Counted from the first letter of the stretch, positions 8,209-18,002 are shown. The stretch is 64,000 bases of DNA from Chitinophaga rhizophila (GCF_019492185.1 NZ_JAICCF010000006.1:124001-188000), one strand, 5' to 3'. A program made the numbers and translations. The notes: generated by a model from the letters alone, not told the origin.

Positions 8209-10647
8209 TTATAACACTGTAAAGCGATAGGTCTTACCTTTCTCGGTAGCCACATCGTAGTTGTCAGCAGCAACGATCTCCAGCGGAGCAACTGTTTGGG
8301 TATGTACCAGCGGAGTTGCTACCGGTGTTACATAGTAAAAAGGATTACTGTTTTCACCTGTTGCCTTCTTCAGCGGCTCTGCTCCTTTCAGCGGCACGCT
8401 GCTACGGATGCGGCAATTGCCTCCAAGGGTAGATCTGATCACCAGCCTGGTAATCTTCCCGTCTGCCCATGCCAGGTCTTCTATCACAAAGCCTCCTCTT
8501 GCACGCAGTCCTTGTATGCTGCCGGTTTTCCATTGCGGAGGAAGGGCAGGTAACACATAAATAGCGCCATCATGACTTTGCATCAGCATCTCTGTTATAC
8601 CGGAAGTACAGCCAAAGTTACCGTCAATCTGGAAAGGCGCATGTGCATCAAAAAGATTGGTGTAGGTACCTCCGCCGCGTTTACCTACCGGACTAAGCTG
8701 GTTAGTAATTAGCTTCAGTGCATGTTCACCATTCTGTAATCGTGCCCACCAGTTCACTTTCCAGCCCATGCTCCACCCGGTGGATACATCGCCTCTTTGC
8801 AGCAATGTGGTGTTGGCTGCGCTGGCCAGTAACGGTGTACGGTTAGGAGAGATCTGTGCTGATGGATATAGCCCGTATAAGTGTGAGATATGGCGATGAT
8901 TATCCTCTGGATTATCAAGGTCGTCTATCCATTCCTGCAGCTGCCCGTGCCGGCCTACCTGCATAGGAGGCAGTTTACTGCGCATGGTTTTAAACGTATC
9001 TACCAGTGCAGCATCTTTTCCCAGTATTTCAGCCGCGCTGATAGCTGCGCTGAATGCATCAAATACAATCTGGTTATCCATAGTGCATCCTGCGTCAAAC
9101 GATACGCCAGGGCGTGTAGAGGGTGCATTCTCCGGAGAAGTGCCGGGATTGATGACAAGATATTTACGCTTGGGATCTTCTACAAGATCATCGACAAAGA
9201 ACAGGGCAGCGCCTTTGATGGCAGGGTATACATCTGCCAGATAGCGCTTGTCACCATTATATAGGTATCTTTCCCACAGGTGCTGTGCCAGCCAGGCTCC
9301 TCCCATACTCCATATACCATAGAAGATACGGTCTACCGGACCTGTAATACGCCAGATATCAGTATTATGATGCGCTACCCATCCCCTGGCACCGTATAAT
9401 GTACGGGCAGTACCCTGCCCGGTGACAGACAGTTCCTTTATCATCTGTACCAGTGGTTCATGCATTTCCGGCAGATTATCCTTTTCAGCCGGCCAGTAGT
9501 TCATTTCAGTATTAATGTTGATGGTATATTTACTATCCCATGGGGGCGTCATGAGGTTGTTCCACAGGCCCTGCAAAGTAGCCGGTTGGCCACCTGGCTG
9601 CGAACAGGAGATAAGCAGGTAGCGGCCAAACTGGAAGTACAGCGAGACAAACTGCGGATCGTATGCTTTAGAGAAATTAACCAGTCTGACATCAGTTGGC
9701 TCTTTTGCAGCGTCTGAACTACCCAGATCAATTTTCACCCTGTTAAAGTAACGCTGATAAGCGGCAATATGTGCTTTCAGCAATGTAGGATATGGTTGCT
9801 TTACTGCAGCATTGAGATAGGTAGCGGCACGCTTTGCAGCATCGGCGCTCAGATCTTTGTAGTTGACATAATTTGTCGCCATGGAGATGAAGACCAGGGC
9901 ACTGTTGGCATTCTTTACAGTGATGGCAGTATCAGTGTTGGCCACGCTTCCACCAGTTGCTATTACCCTGGCAATACCATTGAACTTCACTTTCCCTTCT
10001 ACTCCTTCATGCGCGCCGGTCATACCATTCACCGTTAGATCTTTTCCATTGGCTTTTACTACAGCATTTTTCTGCGGAGTGGTGAGGTAGGCGGAAAAGT
10101 CAATAGCACCAGGTTTATCGCTACTGATGCGAACGACAATGGTTTGTGCGGGTACTGATGCAAATACTTCGCGTGTATATTTTACACCATCTACTGTATA
10201 GCTGGTAGTAGCCACTGCCTTTTCAATGTCCAGTTCGCGGTAATAATCTTTATACTGCTGATGTCCCGGAAATGCGAGGTGTAAGGTACCTACAGGTTGG
10301 TACATTTGTCCGTTGGAAGTCTTTGTCTGTATCTTTTCAGCAGCCAGTTCCTGTGCTTCTTTCTGCTTACCGTCAAAGATGAGCTGGCGGATCCTGGGTA
10401 AGGCCGCGAGTCCTTCGGGATTTTCATTACGATTAGGACTGCCTGACCATACAGTACTCTCGTTCAGTTGTATAGCTTCTTCAGCGGGGTTACCAAACAC
10501 CATTCCGGCAATGCGGCCATTACCTACGGGTAATGCGGCAGTCCAGACATCGCCTGCGGGCTGCCGGTACCATAGCTTGAGGGATTGCTGTGCATGGACA
10601 AATACGGGAAGCATGCTGAAGAACAGCAGGGTTAGTTTTGCTTTCAT
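8209..10647 (-). CDS. Glycoside hydrolase family 95, alpha-1,2-L-fucosidase type
   Basis: 812 residues with a clear signal peptide (cleavage after VFVHA), so periplasmic or outer-membrane facing. The order is the GH95 N-terminal beta domain (LKLWYRQPAGDVWTAALPVGNGR), a linker, an alpha/alpha six-barrel and a C-terminal beta domain. Residues matching the family's inverting machinery are present: N377 and N379 in ININTEMNYW, E506 in GTSPENAP, and D667/D675 in the FDAH...FQIDGNFG segment. The family removes fucose (or, in some members, L-galactose) from plant cell-wall and host glycans. It lies 122 bases after the GH39-like gene on the same strand, suggesting shared expression. Confidence 0.93.
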   Translation of the reverse strand: MKAKLTLLFFSMLPVFVHAQQSLKLWYRQPAGDVWTAALPVGNGRIAGMVFGNPAEEAIQLNESTVWSGSPNRNENPEGLAALPRIRQLIFDGKQKEAQELAAEKIQTKTSNGQMYQPVGTLHLAFPGHQQYKDYYRELDIEKAVATTSYTVDGVKYTREVFASVPAQTIVVRISSDKPGAIDFSAYLTTPQKNAVVKANGKDLTVNGMTGAHEGVEGKVKFNGIARVIATGGSVANTDTAITVKNANSALVFISMATNYVNYKDLSADAAKRAATYLNAAVKQPYPTLLKAHIAAYQRYFNRVKIDLGSSDAAKEPTDVRLVNFSKAYDPQFVSLYFQFGRYLLISCSQPGGQPATLQGLWNNLMTPPWDSKYTININTEMNYWPAEKDNLPEMHEPLVQMIKELSVTGQGTARTLYGARGWVAHHNTDIWRITGPVDRIFYGIWSMGGAWLAQHLWERYLYNGDKRYLADVYPAIKGAALFFVDDLVEDPKRKYLVINPGTSPENAPSTRPGVSFDAGCTMDNQIVFDAFSAAISAAEILGKDAALVDTFKTMRSKLPPMQVGRHGQLQEWIDDLDNPEDNHRHISHLYGLYPSAQISPNRTPLLASAANTTLLQRGDVSTGWSMGWKVNWWARLQNGEHALKLITNQLSPVGKRGGGTYTNLFDAHAPFQIDGNFGCTSGITEMLMQSHDGAIYVLPALPPQWKTGSIQGLRARGGFVIEDLAWADGKITRLVIRSTLGGNCRIRSSVPLKGAEPLKKATGENSNPFYYVTPVATPLVHTQTVAPLEIVAADNYDVATEKGKTYRFTVL

Positions 10648-10769
10648 AACAGTCGGAATCGTTTAATGAGTGTCCAAAATACAGTAAAAAAACAATACCA
10701 GGAATGAGTAATCAGGAATTAGGGCTGCCGGCTCAGGCTTCCTGCTTATTGATGCCTGATTATTGCTTA

Positions 10770-12419
10770 TCAGCTGATGGTTTCATCAATCAGCATAACA
10801 TCCCATGGTTGCAGGGTTTTACCGATTAAAAGTACGCCTGTATTGCTTGAAAGTACCTGTTCTTCTCTGACGGCCATGGCCAGCTGCTGCATTGTTTTCA
10901 GCTGAGCAGGAGATAGCGTATCGGGGTTGCCGGCCTGTTTCAGGTGGAAAAGCGCATTGCCATTTTCTTTATCCAGTATTTCTACATTGAAGCGGGCATC
11001 TTTGTTAGTATTGATCAGTTTGAAGTTAAAGTCCCGTGGTTCTCCCTGTTTGATGATATTTTCTGCCACATCTGCAGCACCGAAAGGAGGAGCTGTTTTA
11101 ACTGTAGCCGGATAGTTGTATACGATAGCGGTTAGGCGCTGCGAATCTTTGTGCCGGGTAACGATAATGCCGTCTTTATTATAGAGCAATTCATCGCCCA
11201 GGGCGTGCAGCATGCGATAGGCATGGAAGGCAGGTTTGGGAATACCCTGGTAGTTGAGTAGTCCGCCTGCGCCGGAGAATTGTTGTCCACCTGCGCCTTC
11301 TTCCCCACAGTCAGTAAAGGATGTATATGACAATGCATCTGCCAGTCCGATACTGTCAGCGTTGGCTTTTATGATAAAAGCAGCCGCAGGTAGGGCATCG
11401 TGCATGGTATCTCTGGACGAAGAGCTGGAGTTCCAGGCGGTGAGGTGTATTTCTGCTTTAGGAAAGGCACTTTTATCGACAATAGTTCTTAGCCATTGCA
11501 GATCTTTTAATGTAGCGTCGGCGTTTCGGACAATCCCTTTATTGTTATTAAATGGGATATCTGTCGGGTATGGGTGTGTGGAGATAAAGTCAACTGGCAA
11601 TTGTTCACGTTTACAATATTCCAGGAAGTCTTCTATCCATACCCCTTTCCATTGCAGGGTATCGGGATCGGGGGATGTAACAGCTATTCTGGATGCATCT
11701 TCGGTTTCTCCATCAAAACGGCCGTCGCCTACGAAGTTACCGGTTGCAGGACCACCTATGCGCAGTTGCGGAGAAACACCTTTCAGTGCCTGGGCAGTTG
11801 CTTTATACATGGCGAAGTACTGGCTTTTGGTACCGGCCCAGGTAGTTTTGTTATTAGGTTCATTCCAGAGTTCAAAGTACCAGGTACTGACTTCATTAGG
11901 TCCATATTTATCCAAACAGTGTTTGGCGAAGCCGGTAACCAGCGTAGTCCATTTGTAGAAGTCTGCCGGCGGTGCAACATTAGCTTTCCACCAATAGGCG
12001 GTAGCGCTGCCACCAGCGATATCTTTAGGGAAGAAGCTAAGAGTGATGAATGGTTTGACGCCGGCTTTCAGCATACGGTCTATCACTTCATCAATACGTA
12101 GCCAGTTGTAAACGCCTCCCTGGTATACGGACATATCATCATGAAAGATACCTTGCAGGCGGCAATACCGGAAGCCGCAGTATTTCTTTGCAAATTGCAG
12201 TTGTTCCAGCCAGGGAGAGGCGGTATGTAATACTTCGCCCGCTCTGCCAGCGCCAATACATCTGCTCCAGAAATGAGAGAAGGCACGTCCCTGTACTTTG
12301 GTGTCAATCAGCAGGGGCGGTTGTTCTTCCCATAGTGAACGGCCGGCAGCGATACCGGGTATTAATGCAGTACCGGCTACTGAAACGAATGCCTGTTTCA
12401 AAAAAATACGTCTTTCCAT
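10770..12419 (-). CDS. GH39-like (beta-xylosidase fold) exported protein lacking the usual nucleophile
   Basis: 549 residues. The N-terminus MERRIFLKQAF plus a hydrophobic stretch resembles a Tat signal (RRxFLK). The body is a GH39-type TIM barrel: RLQGIFHDD, YFELWNEPN with acid/base E187, STHPYPTD, and a late NYQGIPKPAFHAYRML segment followed by a beta domain. Family members normally have T-E-W/F at the nucleophile strand; here the aligned residue is Ala328 (LTAWNSS), encoded by GCC at 11436-11438. The rest of the barrel is intact and the frame is unbroken. It may therefore be a carbohydrate-binding relic, use another residue, or act by a different mechanism. The GH95 gene follows on the same strand. 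Confidence 0.85.
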   Translation of the reverse strand: MERRIFLKQAFVSVAGTALIPGIAAGRSLWEEQPPLLIDTKVQGRAFSHFWSRCIGAGRAGEVLHTASPWLEQLQFAKKYCGFRYCRLQGIFHDDMSVYQGGVYNWLRIDEVIDRMLKAGVKPFITLSFFPKDIAGGSATAYWWKANVAPPADFYKWTTLVTGFAKHCLDKYGPNEVSTWYFELWNEPNNKTTWAGTKSQYFAMYKATAQALKGVSPQLRIGGPATGNFVGDGRFDGETEDASRIAVTSPDPDTLQWKGVWIEDFLEYCKREQLPVDFISTHPYPTDIPFNNNKGIVRNADATLKDLQWLRTIVDKSAFPKAEIHLTAWNSSSSSRDTMHDALPAAAFIIKANADSIGLADALSYTSFTDCGEEGAGGQQFSGAGGLLNYQGIPKPAFHAYRMLHALGDELLYNKDGIIVTRHKDSQRLTAIVYNYPATVKTAPPFGAADVAENIIKQGEPRDFNFKLINTNKDARFNVEILDKENGNALFHLKQAGNPDTLSPAQLKTMQQLAMAVREEQVLSSNTGVLLIGKTLQPWDVMLIDETIS

Positions 12420-12869
12420 GAGGTAAGGGTTATATCATTGCGCCAGTGTTCCCCAGAATGAAGCCAGCATTGTTTTTCATATCGCGATATAGCTCAGTTA
12501 CACAGATTCAGGGGATACAGGCTTTCTTTGGATTGATAAAATATCTACTATAAAATCATAACAAGTAAAGGATATTATGTACGGGATGGAGGCGGTATGC
12601 AAGGGTGTGCATATCCTATTGATCCGAATACATATATGTCTAAATTACACTGTGATTGTGAAAAAAGCAAGGGGGGAGAGCGGATTAGCAGATAATTGAT
12701 GGGAATGGGGTAACAATGGATGTGTAATAGGTTGGATATCAGACAGCACTCCTCATTTCAGCAGGTCAGCAGGAGAAGCAACTGCTTGCCGGCGTAAGGA
12801 AAGACAATACCTTCCTTACAACCGGACGGGTGCAGTTAACAAATCAGGGATGGCAGGAGGACAGACCTA
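12420..12869. other. Intergenic region between GH39-like and small membrane protein genes
   Basis: 450 bases with no credible gene. A perfect 12-bp palindrome, ATATCGCGATAT, lies at 12479-12490, about 60 bases upstream of the GH39-like start, and could be an operator. Nothing else was recognised. Confidence 0.4.
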
Positions 12870-13064
12870 TCAGGATGGGCGGTCTTTGGTATTGCGTATC
12901 AGACCTATACCCGCAAAGAAAAAAATTGCTCCCAGTATGGAATAGATGATAATTCCTTTGATGCTCTTCGTACCACCGGAACTGTTCATAAAGCTCACGG
13001 CACCCATTATCAGACCAGCTATACCCAGAAAGGTCAGGAGCATCCCGATAACCCGTTTTTCCAT
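12870..13064 (-). CDS. Small two-helix membrane protein, conserved hypothetical
   Basis: 64 residues: a short basic start (MEKR), a first membrane helix (about 5-26), a Gly/Ser/Lys loop, a second helix (about 37-56) and a basic tail (RNTKDRPS). This is a typical short conserved membrane protein of Bacteroidota with no assigned role. It is divergent from the ABC exporter gene, with 124 bases between start codons. A longer open frame over the same DNA (12844-13221) has no protein-like features and is a shadow. Confidence 0.65.
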   Translation of the reverse strand: MEKRVIGMLLTFLGIAGLIMGAVSFMNSSGGTKSIKGIIIYSILGAIFFFAGIGLIRNTKDRPS

Positions 13065-13188
13065 AACTTTTTCTCACTGTAATGCAAATCGCATGCCCTA
13101 GCTGCTGATTTTTGGAACTGAGGGGTATATCCGACTGCCAAATATGCGTGTTAGCCCCTAGTGGTGCAATTTTTGCGCCTTTCCGGGC

Positions 13189-14943
13189 ATGAAGATCTTC
13201 TGGAATTATATGCGTCCCCACCGCTGGATGATTGGTTTGTGCCTTTTGCTGGCCGGCCTCGCCCAGTTAGCCACCATGATAGATCCGATGATCTTTGGAA
13301 AGATCATAGACGATTATGCACTCCACCCGGGTAACAGGTCTCAGGATGAACTGGTGAATGGAGTGTTGTTCTGGCTGGCAATAGCGATTGGCGTGGCTAT
13401 GCTGGCAAGATTGTGCCGATCCTTCCAGGACTTTGTGATGCGCCTGATAGTGCAGCGTTTTGGTATGCAGGTGTTCAATGATGGATTGAAACAAACACTG
13501 CGTCTTTCTTACCAGGAATTTGAAGAACAACGTAGTGGTGAGACCGTAGCACTATTACAGAAAGTACGTACAGATACAGAACGTTTTATTAATGCATTTA
13601 TTAATATCCTGTTTTCTTCACTGGTAGGTATCGGTTTTCTGATATGGTATGCTATTAACAAGCATTGGGCGCTGGTACCTGTATTCTTCGCAGGAGTAGT
13701 AATACTTGGCACATTGACAGGGATGCTAAGCCGGAAAATGAAGCAGATACAGCGTTCTATTAATAAAGAGACGCTTAAGCTGTCGGGGTCTATTACTGAG
13801 TCGCTACGTAATATAGAGCTGGTGAAGAGCCTCGGACTGACTTTTCCGGAAATACGCCGGCTACGGACGTTTACGAAGAACATATATGACCTGGAGATCC
13901 GGAAGGTAAAGCAGGTCAGAACACTTTCCTTTATTCAGGGTACTACCCTGAATGTATTGAGGCAGTCCATCTTGTTTATATTGCTATGGCTGATCTTCCG
14001 TAAGGTACTCAGCCCTGGTGAACTGATTGCCATGCAGTTTATATCCGCTACGATATTCAGTCCGCTGCAGGAATTAGGCAATATCATCCTCTTCTATCGT
14101 GAAGCAGAGAGTTCCCTACAGATGTTTGATCAGCTGATGCACAAACCTGTTGAGGAGAAACCGGCTAGTCCGGTTGAACTGGGTACACTGGAGAGCATCC
14201 GCTTTACGGATATTGTATTCAAACATCAGACAGCCACGCAGCATGCGCTGGACGGGATCAGCTTCAGTGCAGCTATGGGAGATACAATTGCTTTTGTAGG
14301 ACCATCAGGGTCGGGTAAGTCAACACTTGTAAAATTGCTGCTGGGACTATACCAGCCGGTGTCAGGACAGATTTACTTTAATGATATACCTTCCGGAGAG
14401 ATACGTTTTAACCAGATGCGGCGGCAGATAGGATTCGTATCGCAGGATACGCAGCTGTTTGCAGGTACGATAAGAGACAACCTGCTGTTTGTAAAACCTG
14501 ATGCAACAGAGGACGAGATGCTGGAAGCACTGCATAAAGCCTCTTGTACGCAGTTATTGGCGCGTTCTTCTCATGGAGTGAATACGATACTTGGCGAGGG
14601 CGGTTTAAAGCTGTCAGGCGGCGAAAAACAGCGTATTTCCATTGCAAGAGCATTGATACGCCATCCGAGACTATTAATCTTTGATGAAGCAACATCAGCG
14701 CTTGACTCGCTAACAGAAGAAGCCATTACCGATACTGTAAGGAATATATCTGCCAGAAGAGAGCAACTAAATATTCTCATCGCACACAGGTTGTCCACAA
14801 TTATGCATGCTGATACCATTTATGTACTCGAGAAGGGGAAGATCGTTGAGACAGGCACACACGATGCTTTACTTGAGCAAAAGGGCCTTTACTATGCAAT
14901 GTGGCGCCAGCAGATAGGCGAACGCCGCAGTTTAACACATTAA
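13189..14943 (+). CDS. ABC exporter half-transporter (fused permease and ATPase)
   Basis: 584 residues with the MsbA/MdlB-type layout. Six membrane helices span roughly 1-320. The nucleotide-binding domain has Walker A GPSGSGKST (about residue 370), Q-loop VSQDTQLFAG, signature LSGGEKQR, Walker B LLIFDEATSALD and H-loop IAHRLST. It would act as a homodimer, exporting lipid, drug or peptide; the substrate cannot be read. AATTTTTG at 13168-13175 is a one-mismatch match to the -7 promoter box, 13 bases before the ATG. The next gene starts 58 bases downstream on the same strand and may be co-transcribed. Confidence 0.92.
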   Translation: MKIFWNYMRPHRWMIGLCLLLAGLAQLATMIDPMIFGKIIDDYALHPGNRSQDELVNGVLFWLAIAIGVAMLARLCRSFQDFVMRLIVQRFGMQVFNDGLKQTLRLSYQEFEEQRSGETVALLQKVRTDTERFINAFINILFSSLVGIGFLIWYAINKHWALVPVFFAGVVILGTLTGMLSRKMKQIQRSINKETLKLSGSITESLRNIELVKSLGLTFPEIRRLRTFTKNIYDLEIRKVKQVRTLSFIQGTTLNVLRQSILFILLWLIFRKVLSPGELIAMQFISATIFSPLQELGNIILFYREAESSLQMFDQLMHKPVEEKPASPVELGTLESIRFTDIVFKHQTATQHALDGISFSAAMGDTIAFVGPSGSGKSTLVKLLLGLYQPVSGQIYFNDIPSGEIRFNQMRRQIGFVSQDTQLFAGTIRDNLLFVKPDATEDEMLEALHKASCTQLLARSSHGVNTILGEGGLKLSGGEKQRISIARALIRHPRLLIFDEATSALDSLTEEAITDTVRNISARREQLNILIAHRLSTIMHADTIYVLEKGKIVETGTHDALLEQKGLYYAMWRQQIGERRSLTH

Positions 14944-15001
14944 CATCGTAGTGCAGGGGCATGGTTTTTGGGTCGCACAGGCTATACAAAATCATTGTAT
15001 T

Positions 15002-16345
15002 ATGGAACAGATGAGGCAGATCACTTTGAATATTCCGCCCACTACCAAGCCCCGGGTAGTAATAGTAGGTGCCGGATTCGGCGGACTGAACACAGCGAAA
15101 AGCCTTCCGGACGACAAGTTCCAGATTGTATTATTCGATAAACATAACTATCATACTTTTCAGCCGTTGTTATACCAGGTAGCTTCAGCTGCATTACAGG
15201 CAGATGCTATAGCAGGGCCGCTTAGAAATCTGTTCCACAATACAAAAGACTTTCACTTCAGAATGCTGCGGGTATTATCCGTGGATACCCAGACGAATAC
15301 TATTAACACATCGGCAGGGCCGTTGCAATATGATTATCTGATTATCTCTACAGGTGCCAGAACAAACTATTTCGGGAATGAGAATATGCAACGTTACGCG
15401 TTACCGTTGAAAACTGTACCCGATGCGTTGAATATGCGCAGTCAGTTGATGCAGCTGTTTGAATGGGCCAGCCTGAATGGTAATCCTGCCATTGCCGACC
15501 ATATGCTGAATGTAGTATTGGTAGGCGCAGGACCTACAGGTGTGGAGATGGCGGGAGCATTGTCAGAACTACGGAAGAATGTATTACCGAAAGACTATCC
15601 GGCACTTGATTTCAGTAAGATGAAGATATATCTGCTGGATGGACTGGACAGGGTATTACCACCAATGCATCCGAAGTCCAGCGCCCGTGCACAGCGCGAC
15701 CTTGAGAAGATGGGCGTCATTATTAAACTGGGGGTGATGGTACAGGACTATGATGGAGAAACTATTACCCTTAAAACAGGAGAGCAGATCAAGTCATTCC
15801 TGGTAGTATGGAGCGCAGGTGTAACCGGCGAAGTACTGGCCGGTATACCCACAGAATGGACAGAACGAGGACGCTTACTCACAGATCCTAATTGTCGTGT
15901 AATTGGTAGCAAAAATGTATTTGCTATCGGCGATATCGCTTTGATGAAGCTGGAAGATTATCCAAAAGGACATCCTGGAGTAGCACAGCCTGCCATACAG
16001 ATGGGAAAGTATATCGGTAAAAACCTGCACGCTATTCATAGAAATGAGACGGTTAAACCCTTCAAATATTTTGATAAAGGATCACTGGCTACTATAGGCA
16101 GAGGTAAGGCAGTAGGCGATCTCCCGGGAAATATTCACCTGGGCGGCAGGCTTGCATGGTTCATATGGCTGTTTGTACATGTGAACTTCCTGGTAAGCTT
16201 CCGTAATAAGCTGCTTGTGCTGACCAACTGGATATGGAACCTGTTCACTTTTGATAAAGGCAACAGGTTGATTATACGACCATATATCAGGAAAGGGGAC
16301 GAAAGGGCCAAAGCTGTATTTGCGGAGAATCAGGTAGGCAGTTAG
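15002..16345 (+). CDS. ndh: Type II NADH:quinone oxidoreductase (NAD(P)/FAD-dependent)
   Basis: 447 residues from ATG 15002; the frame is open to 14951, but the extra residues are unlike the family. Two dinucleotide folds are visible: FAD-binding VIVGAGFGG (about 20-28) and NADH-binding VLVGAGPTGVE (about 172-182). A third motif, FAIGDIA, completes the FAD site. The C-terminus has the amphipathic/hydrophobic membrane anchor (WFIWLFVHVNFLVSF). Type II dehydrogenases feed electrons from NADH to quinone without pumping protons. It is downstream of the ABC exporter on the same strand. Confidence 0.92.
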   Translation: MEQMRQITLNIPPTTKPRVVIVGAGFGGLNTAKSLPDDKFQIVLFDKHNYHTFQPLLYQVASAALQADAIAGPLRNLFHNTKDFHFRMLRVLSVDTQTNTINTSAGPLQYDYLIISTGARTNYFGNENMQRYALPLKTVPDALNMRSQLMQLFEWASLNGNPAIADHMLNVVLVGAGPTGVEMAGALSELRKNVLPKDYPALDFSKMKIYLLDGLDRVLPPMHPKSSARAQRDLEKMGVIIKLGVMVQDYDGETITLKTGEQIKSFLVVWSAGVTGEVLAGIPTEWTERGRLLTDPNCRVIGSKNVFAIGDIALMKLEDYPKGHPGVAQPAIQMGKYIGKNLHAIHRNETVKPFKYFDKGSLATIGRGKAVGDLPGNIHLGGRLAWFIWLFVHVNFLVSFRNKLLVLTNWIWNLFTFDKGNRLIIRPYIRKGDERAKAVFAENQVGS

Positions 16346-16475
16346 CGTGGTAATGTGAGACGTTGCACATCGGGAAAAGCAAAATAGTACGAGCGATAAG
16401 GAAATGTTAATGTTCCACTGCTTAACTTCTCATTAACCGATTTAGTGCCTACAGTTACTAATATTGCTATAATAG

Positions 16476-16497
16476 AAAAGTAGCCAGAACTACTTTT
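16476..16497 (+). terminator. AT-rich hairpin after ndh
   Basis: AAAAGTAG (16476-16483) pairs with CTACTTTT (16490-16497) and is followed by AAATTGTTTT. It may end the ndh transcript, 130 bases past the stop, but the stem is short and AT-rich. Confidence 0.4.
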
Positions 16498-16528
16498 AAA
16501 TTGTTTTCATAACGTGGAATTAGAATAC

Positions 16529-16556
16529 CGGCCGCCTTTCCAGGCGGCTGTTTTTA
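16529..16556 (+). terminator. GC-rich terminator immediately upstream of xseA
   Basis: GCCGCCT pairs with AGGCGGC around a TTCC loop, followed by TGTTTTTA. It is a good plus-strand terminator that would insulate xseA from the genes upstream; it ends only 10 bases before the xseA start. Confidence 0.7.
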
Positions 16557-16558
16557 TG

Positions 16559-16566
16559 TACCTTTG
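16559..16566 (+). promoter_or_regulatory. Bacteroidota -7 promoter box (TACCTTTG) at xseA
   Basis: TACCTTTG matches TAnnTTTG exactly. A TTTC at 16537-16540, 18 bases upstream, is an imperfect -33 box. The predicted start of transcription (about 16571-16573) falls inside the annotated reading frame. Confidence 0.5.
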
Positions 16567-18002
16567 TGTCTGCTTTGGAAATCAGAAATTACATAACGTT
16601 ATCACAGCTTGCGACGGGTATTCAGGGGACTATCAGGAATGCTTTTTCAGGACAAAGTTACTGGGTGGTAGCTGACATCACCAGTCACTCCTTCTATCCT
16701 GCCAAGGGATACCACTACTTTGACCTGGTAGAGAAAGACGCACGCAGTCATCAGCTGACTGCCAAGATATCTGCTACCGCCTGGGGCAACGGAAGTATTC
16801 GTATCAAGGAGTTTGAGAATGTAACCGGTCAGCGGTTTACCAATGACATGCAGGTCCTGGTACGTGTCGCCGTAGAGTTTCATGCGATATATGGCTTGAA
16901 ATTGTCCCTGATAGATATTGACCCCAGTTTTACCATCGGACAGCTTGAACAGCAGAAACAGGCTACGTTACAACGGCTGCTGACTGACTGTGCAGACATT
17001 GTTCAGAGAACGCCTGAAGGTTATATGACCCTCAACAAAGGACTAAGGCTTAATCCTGTTATACAGCGTATAGCAGTTCTCTCGTCTGCCTCCTCTGCGG
17101 GTTATCAGGACTTCATGCATACCCTGCAGAACAATCCCTACAAATACGCCTTTTATACTGATAACTATTTCACAGCCGTGCAGGGAGAGGCGAATGCGAC
17201 ACAGGTATGTGCACAACTATCTGCCATTACAGCCTCCCACAAGCAATATGATGCTGTAGTGATCATACGTGGAGGTGGCGCACAGACAGACCTCCTGTTG
17301 TTTGATCAGTTTGTATTGGGTAAAGCAGTAGCAGGCTTCCCGGTACCTATTATCACCGGTATCGGCCATCAGAAAAATGAGACTATTACTGATATGCTGG
17401 CACATACAGCGACTAAAACTCCTACCCGTACAGCAGAACTTATCATTGCACATAACCGCAGCTTTGAAGAGACATTGCTGACACAGCAAAGCCAGCTTAT
17501 CATCCGCATGCAGCAGATGCTTTCAGGCAGACATCAACAGCTGTCCTCTTTACATGCAGGTATTATGAACAGATCGAGAGACCTGCTGACTTACCACAAG
17601 GAGGGTTTAACCCGGGCAAGACAGGTCATACCTCAAAAAGCCCTGCACCTGTTATTAAAACAGCGTCATGCTATCACACAGTTATCCGGGCAGCTATTGA
17701 CCAAACCTGGTCAGGTAACAGCCGGCAAACAGCAGGAACTGCTGCATATCCGTAAAGATATACAGGTATTTGCCCGCAAGCTGATACAACACCAGCAACA
17801 GCAGCTGGCGCATCATGAAACAGTGGTACGTATCATGAGTCCGGCATCTTTATTACAGAAAGGCTTTGCGATGGTGCAGCATAAAGGAAAGATCATTACC
17901 AGCGCAGCACAATTATCTGCCGGAGACGAGATCACTGTGCAAATGGCAGATGCAGGCGTGCAGGCAACTATTACTTCTAAAACGACAACCGATGGATACT
18001 AA
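16566..18002 (+). CDS. xseA: Exodeoxyribonuclease VII large subunit
   Basis: 478 residues from a GTG at 16566. The N-terminal OB-fold covers about 10-105 (ITLSQL...YHYFDLVE). The catalytic Exonuc_VII_L domain follows, with VIQRIAVLSSASSAGYQDF, VVIIRGGGAQTDLLLFD, and PIITGIGHQKNETITDMLAHTATKTPT, described here in parts. A long helical C-terminus ends in a small domain (SPASLLQKGFAMV). With XseB it degrades single-stranded DNA from both ends. The start is unsettled: the exact TAnnTTTG box ends on the G of this GTG, so translation may begin at the TTG at 16575 on a nearly leaderless mRNA. It overlaps xseB by 11 bases. Confidence 0.93.
   Translation: MSALEIRNYITLSQLATGIQGTIRNAFSGQSYWVVADITSHSFYPAKGYHYFDLVEKDARSHQLTAKISATAWGNGSIRIKEFENVTGQRFTNDMQVLVRVAVEFHAIYGLKLSLIDIDPSFTIGQLEQQKQATLQRLLTDCADIVQRTPEGYMTLNKGLRLNPVIQRIAVLSSASSAGYQDFMHTLQNNPYKYAFYTDNYFTAVQGEANATQVCAQLSAITASHKQYDAVVIIRGGGAQTDLLLFDQFVLGKAVAGFPVPIITGIGHQKNETITDMLAHTATKTPTRTAELIIAHNRSFEETLLTQQSQLIIRMQQMLSGRHQQLSSLHAGIMNRSRDLLTYHKEGLTRARQVIPQKALHLLLKQRHAITQLSGQLLTKPGQVTAGKQQELLHIRKDIQVFARKLIQHQQQQLAHHETVVRIMSPASLLQKGFAMVQHKGKIITSAAQLSAGDEITVQMADAGVQATITSKTTTDGY

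Noticed and set aside
11254..11958. 234-codon plus-strand frame inside the GH39-like gene
   Set aside because: Antisense shadow; the minus-strand product has clear family motifs along its length.
12844..13221. 125-codon minus-strand frame overlapping the small membrane protein
   Set aside because: It is out of frame with the two-helix protein, overlaps the ABC exporter start and has no coherent features.
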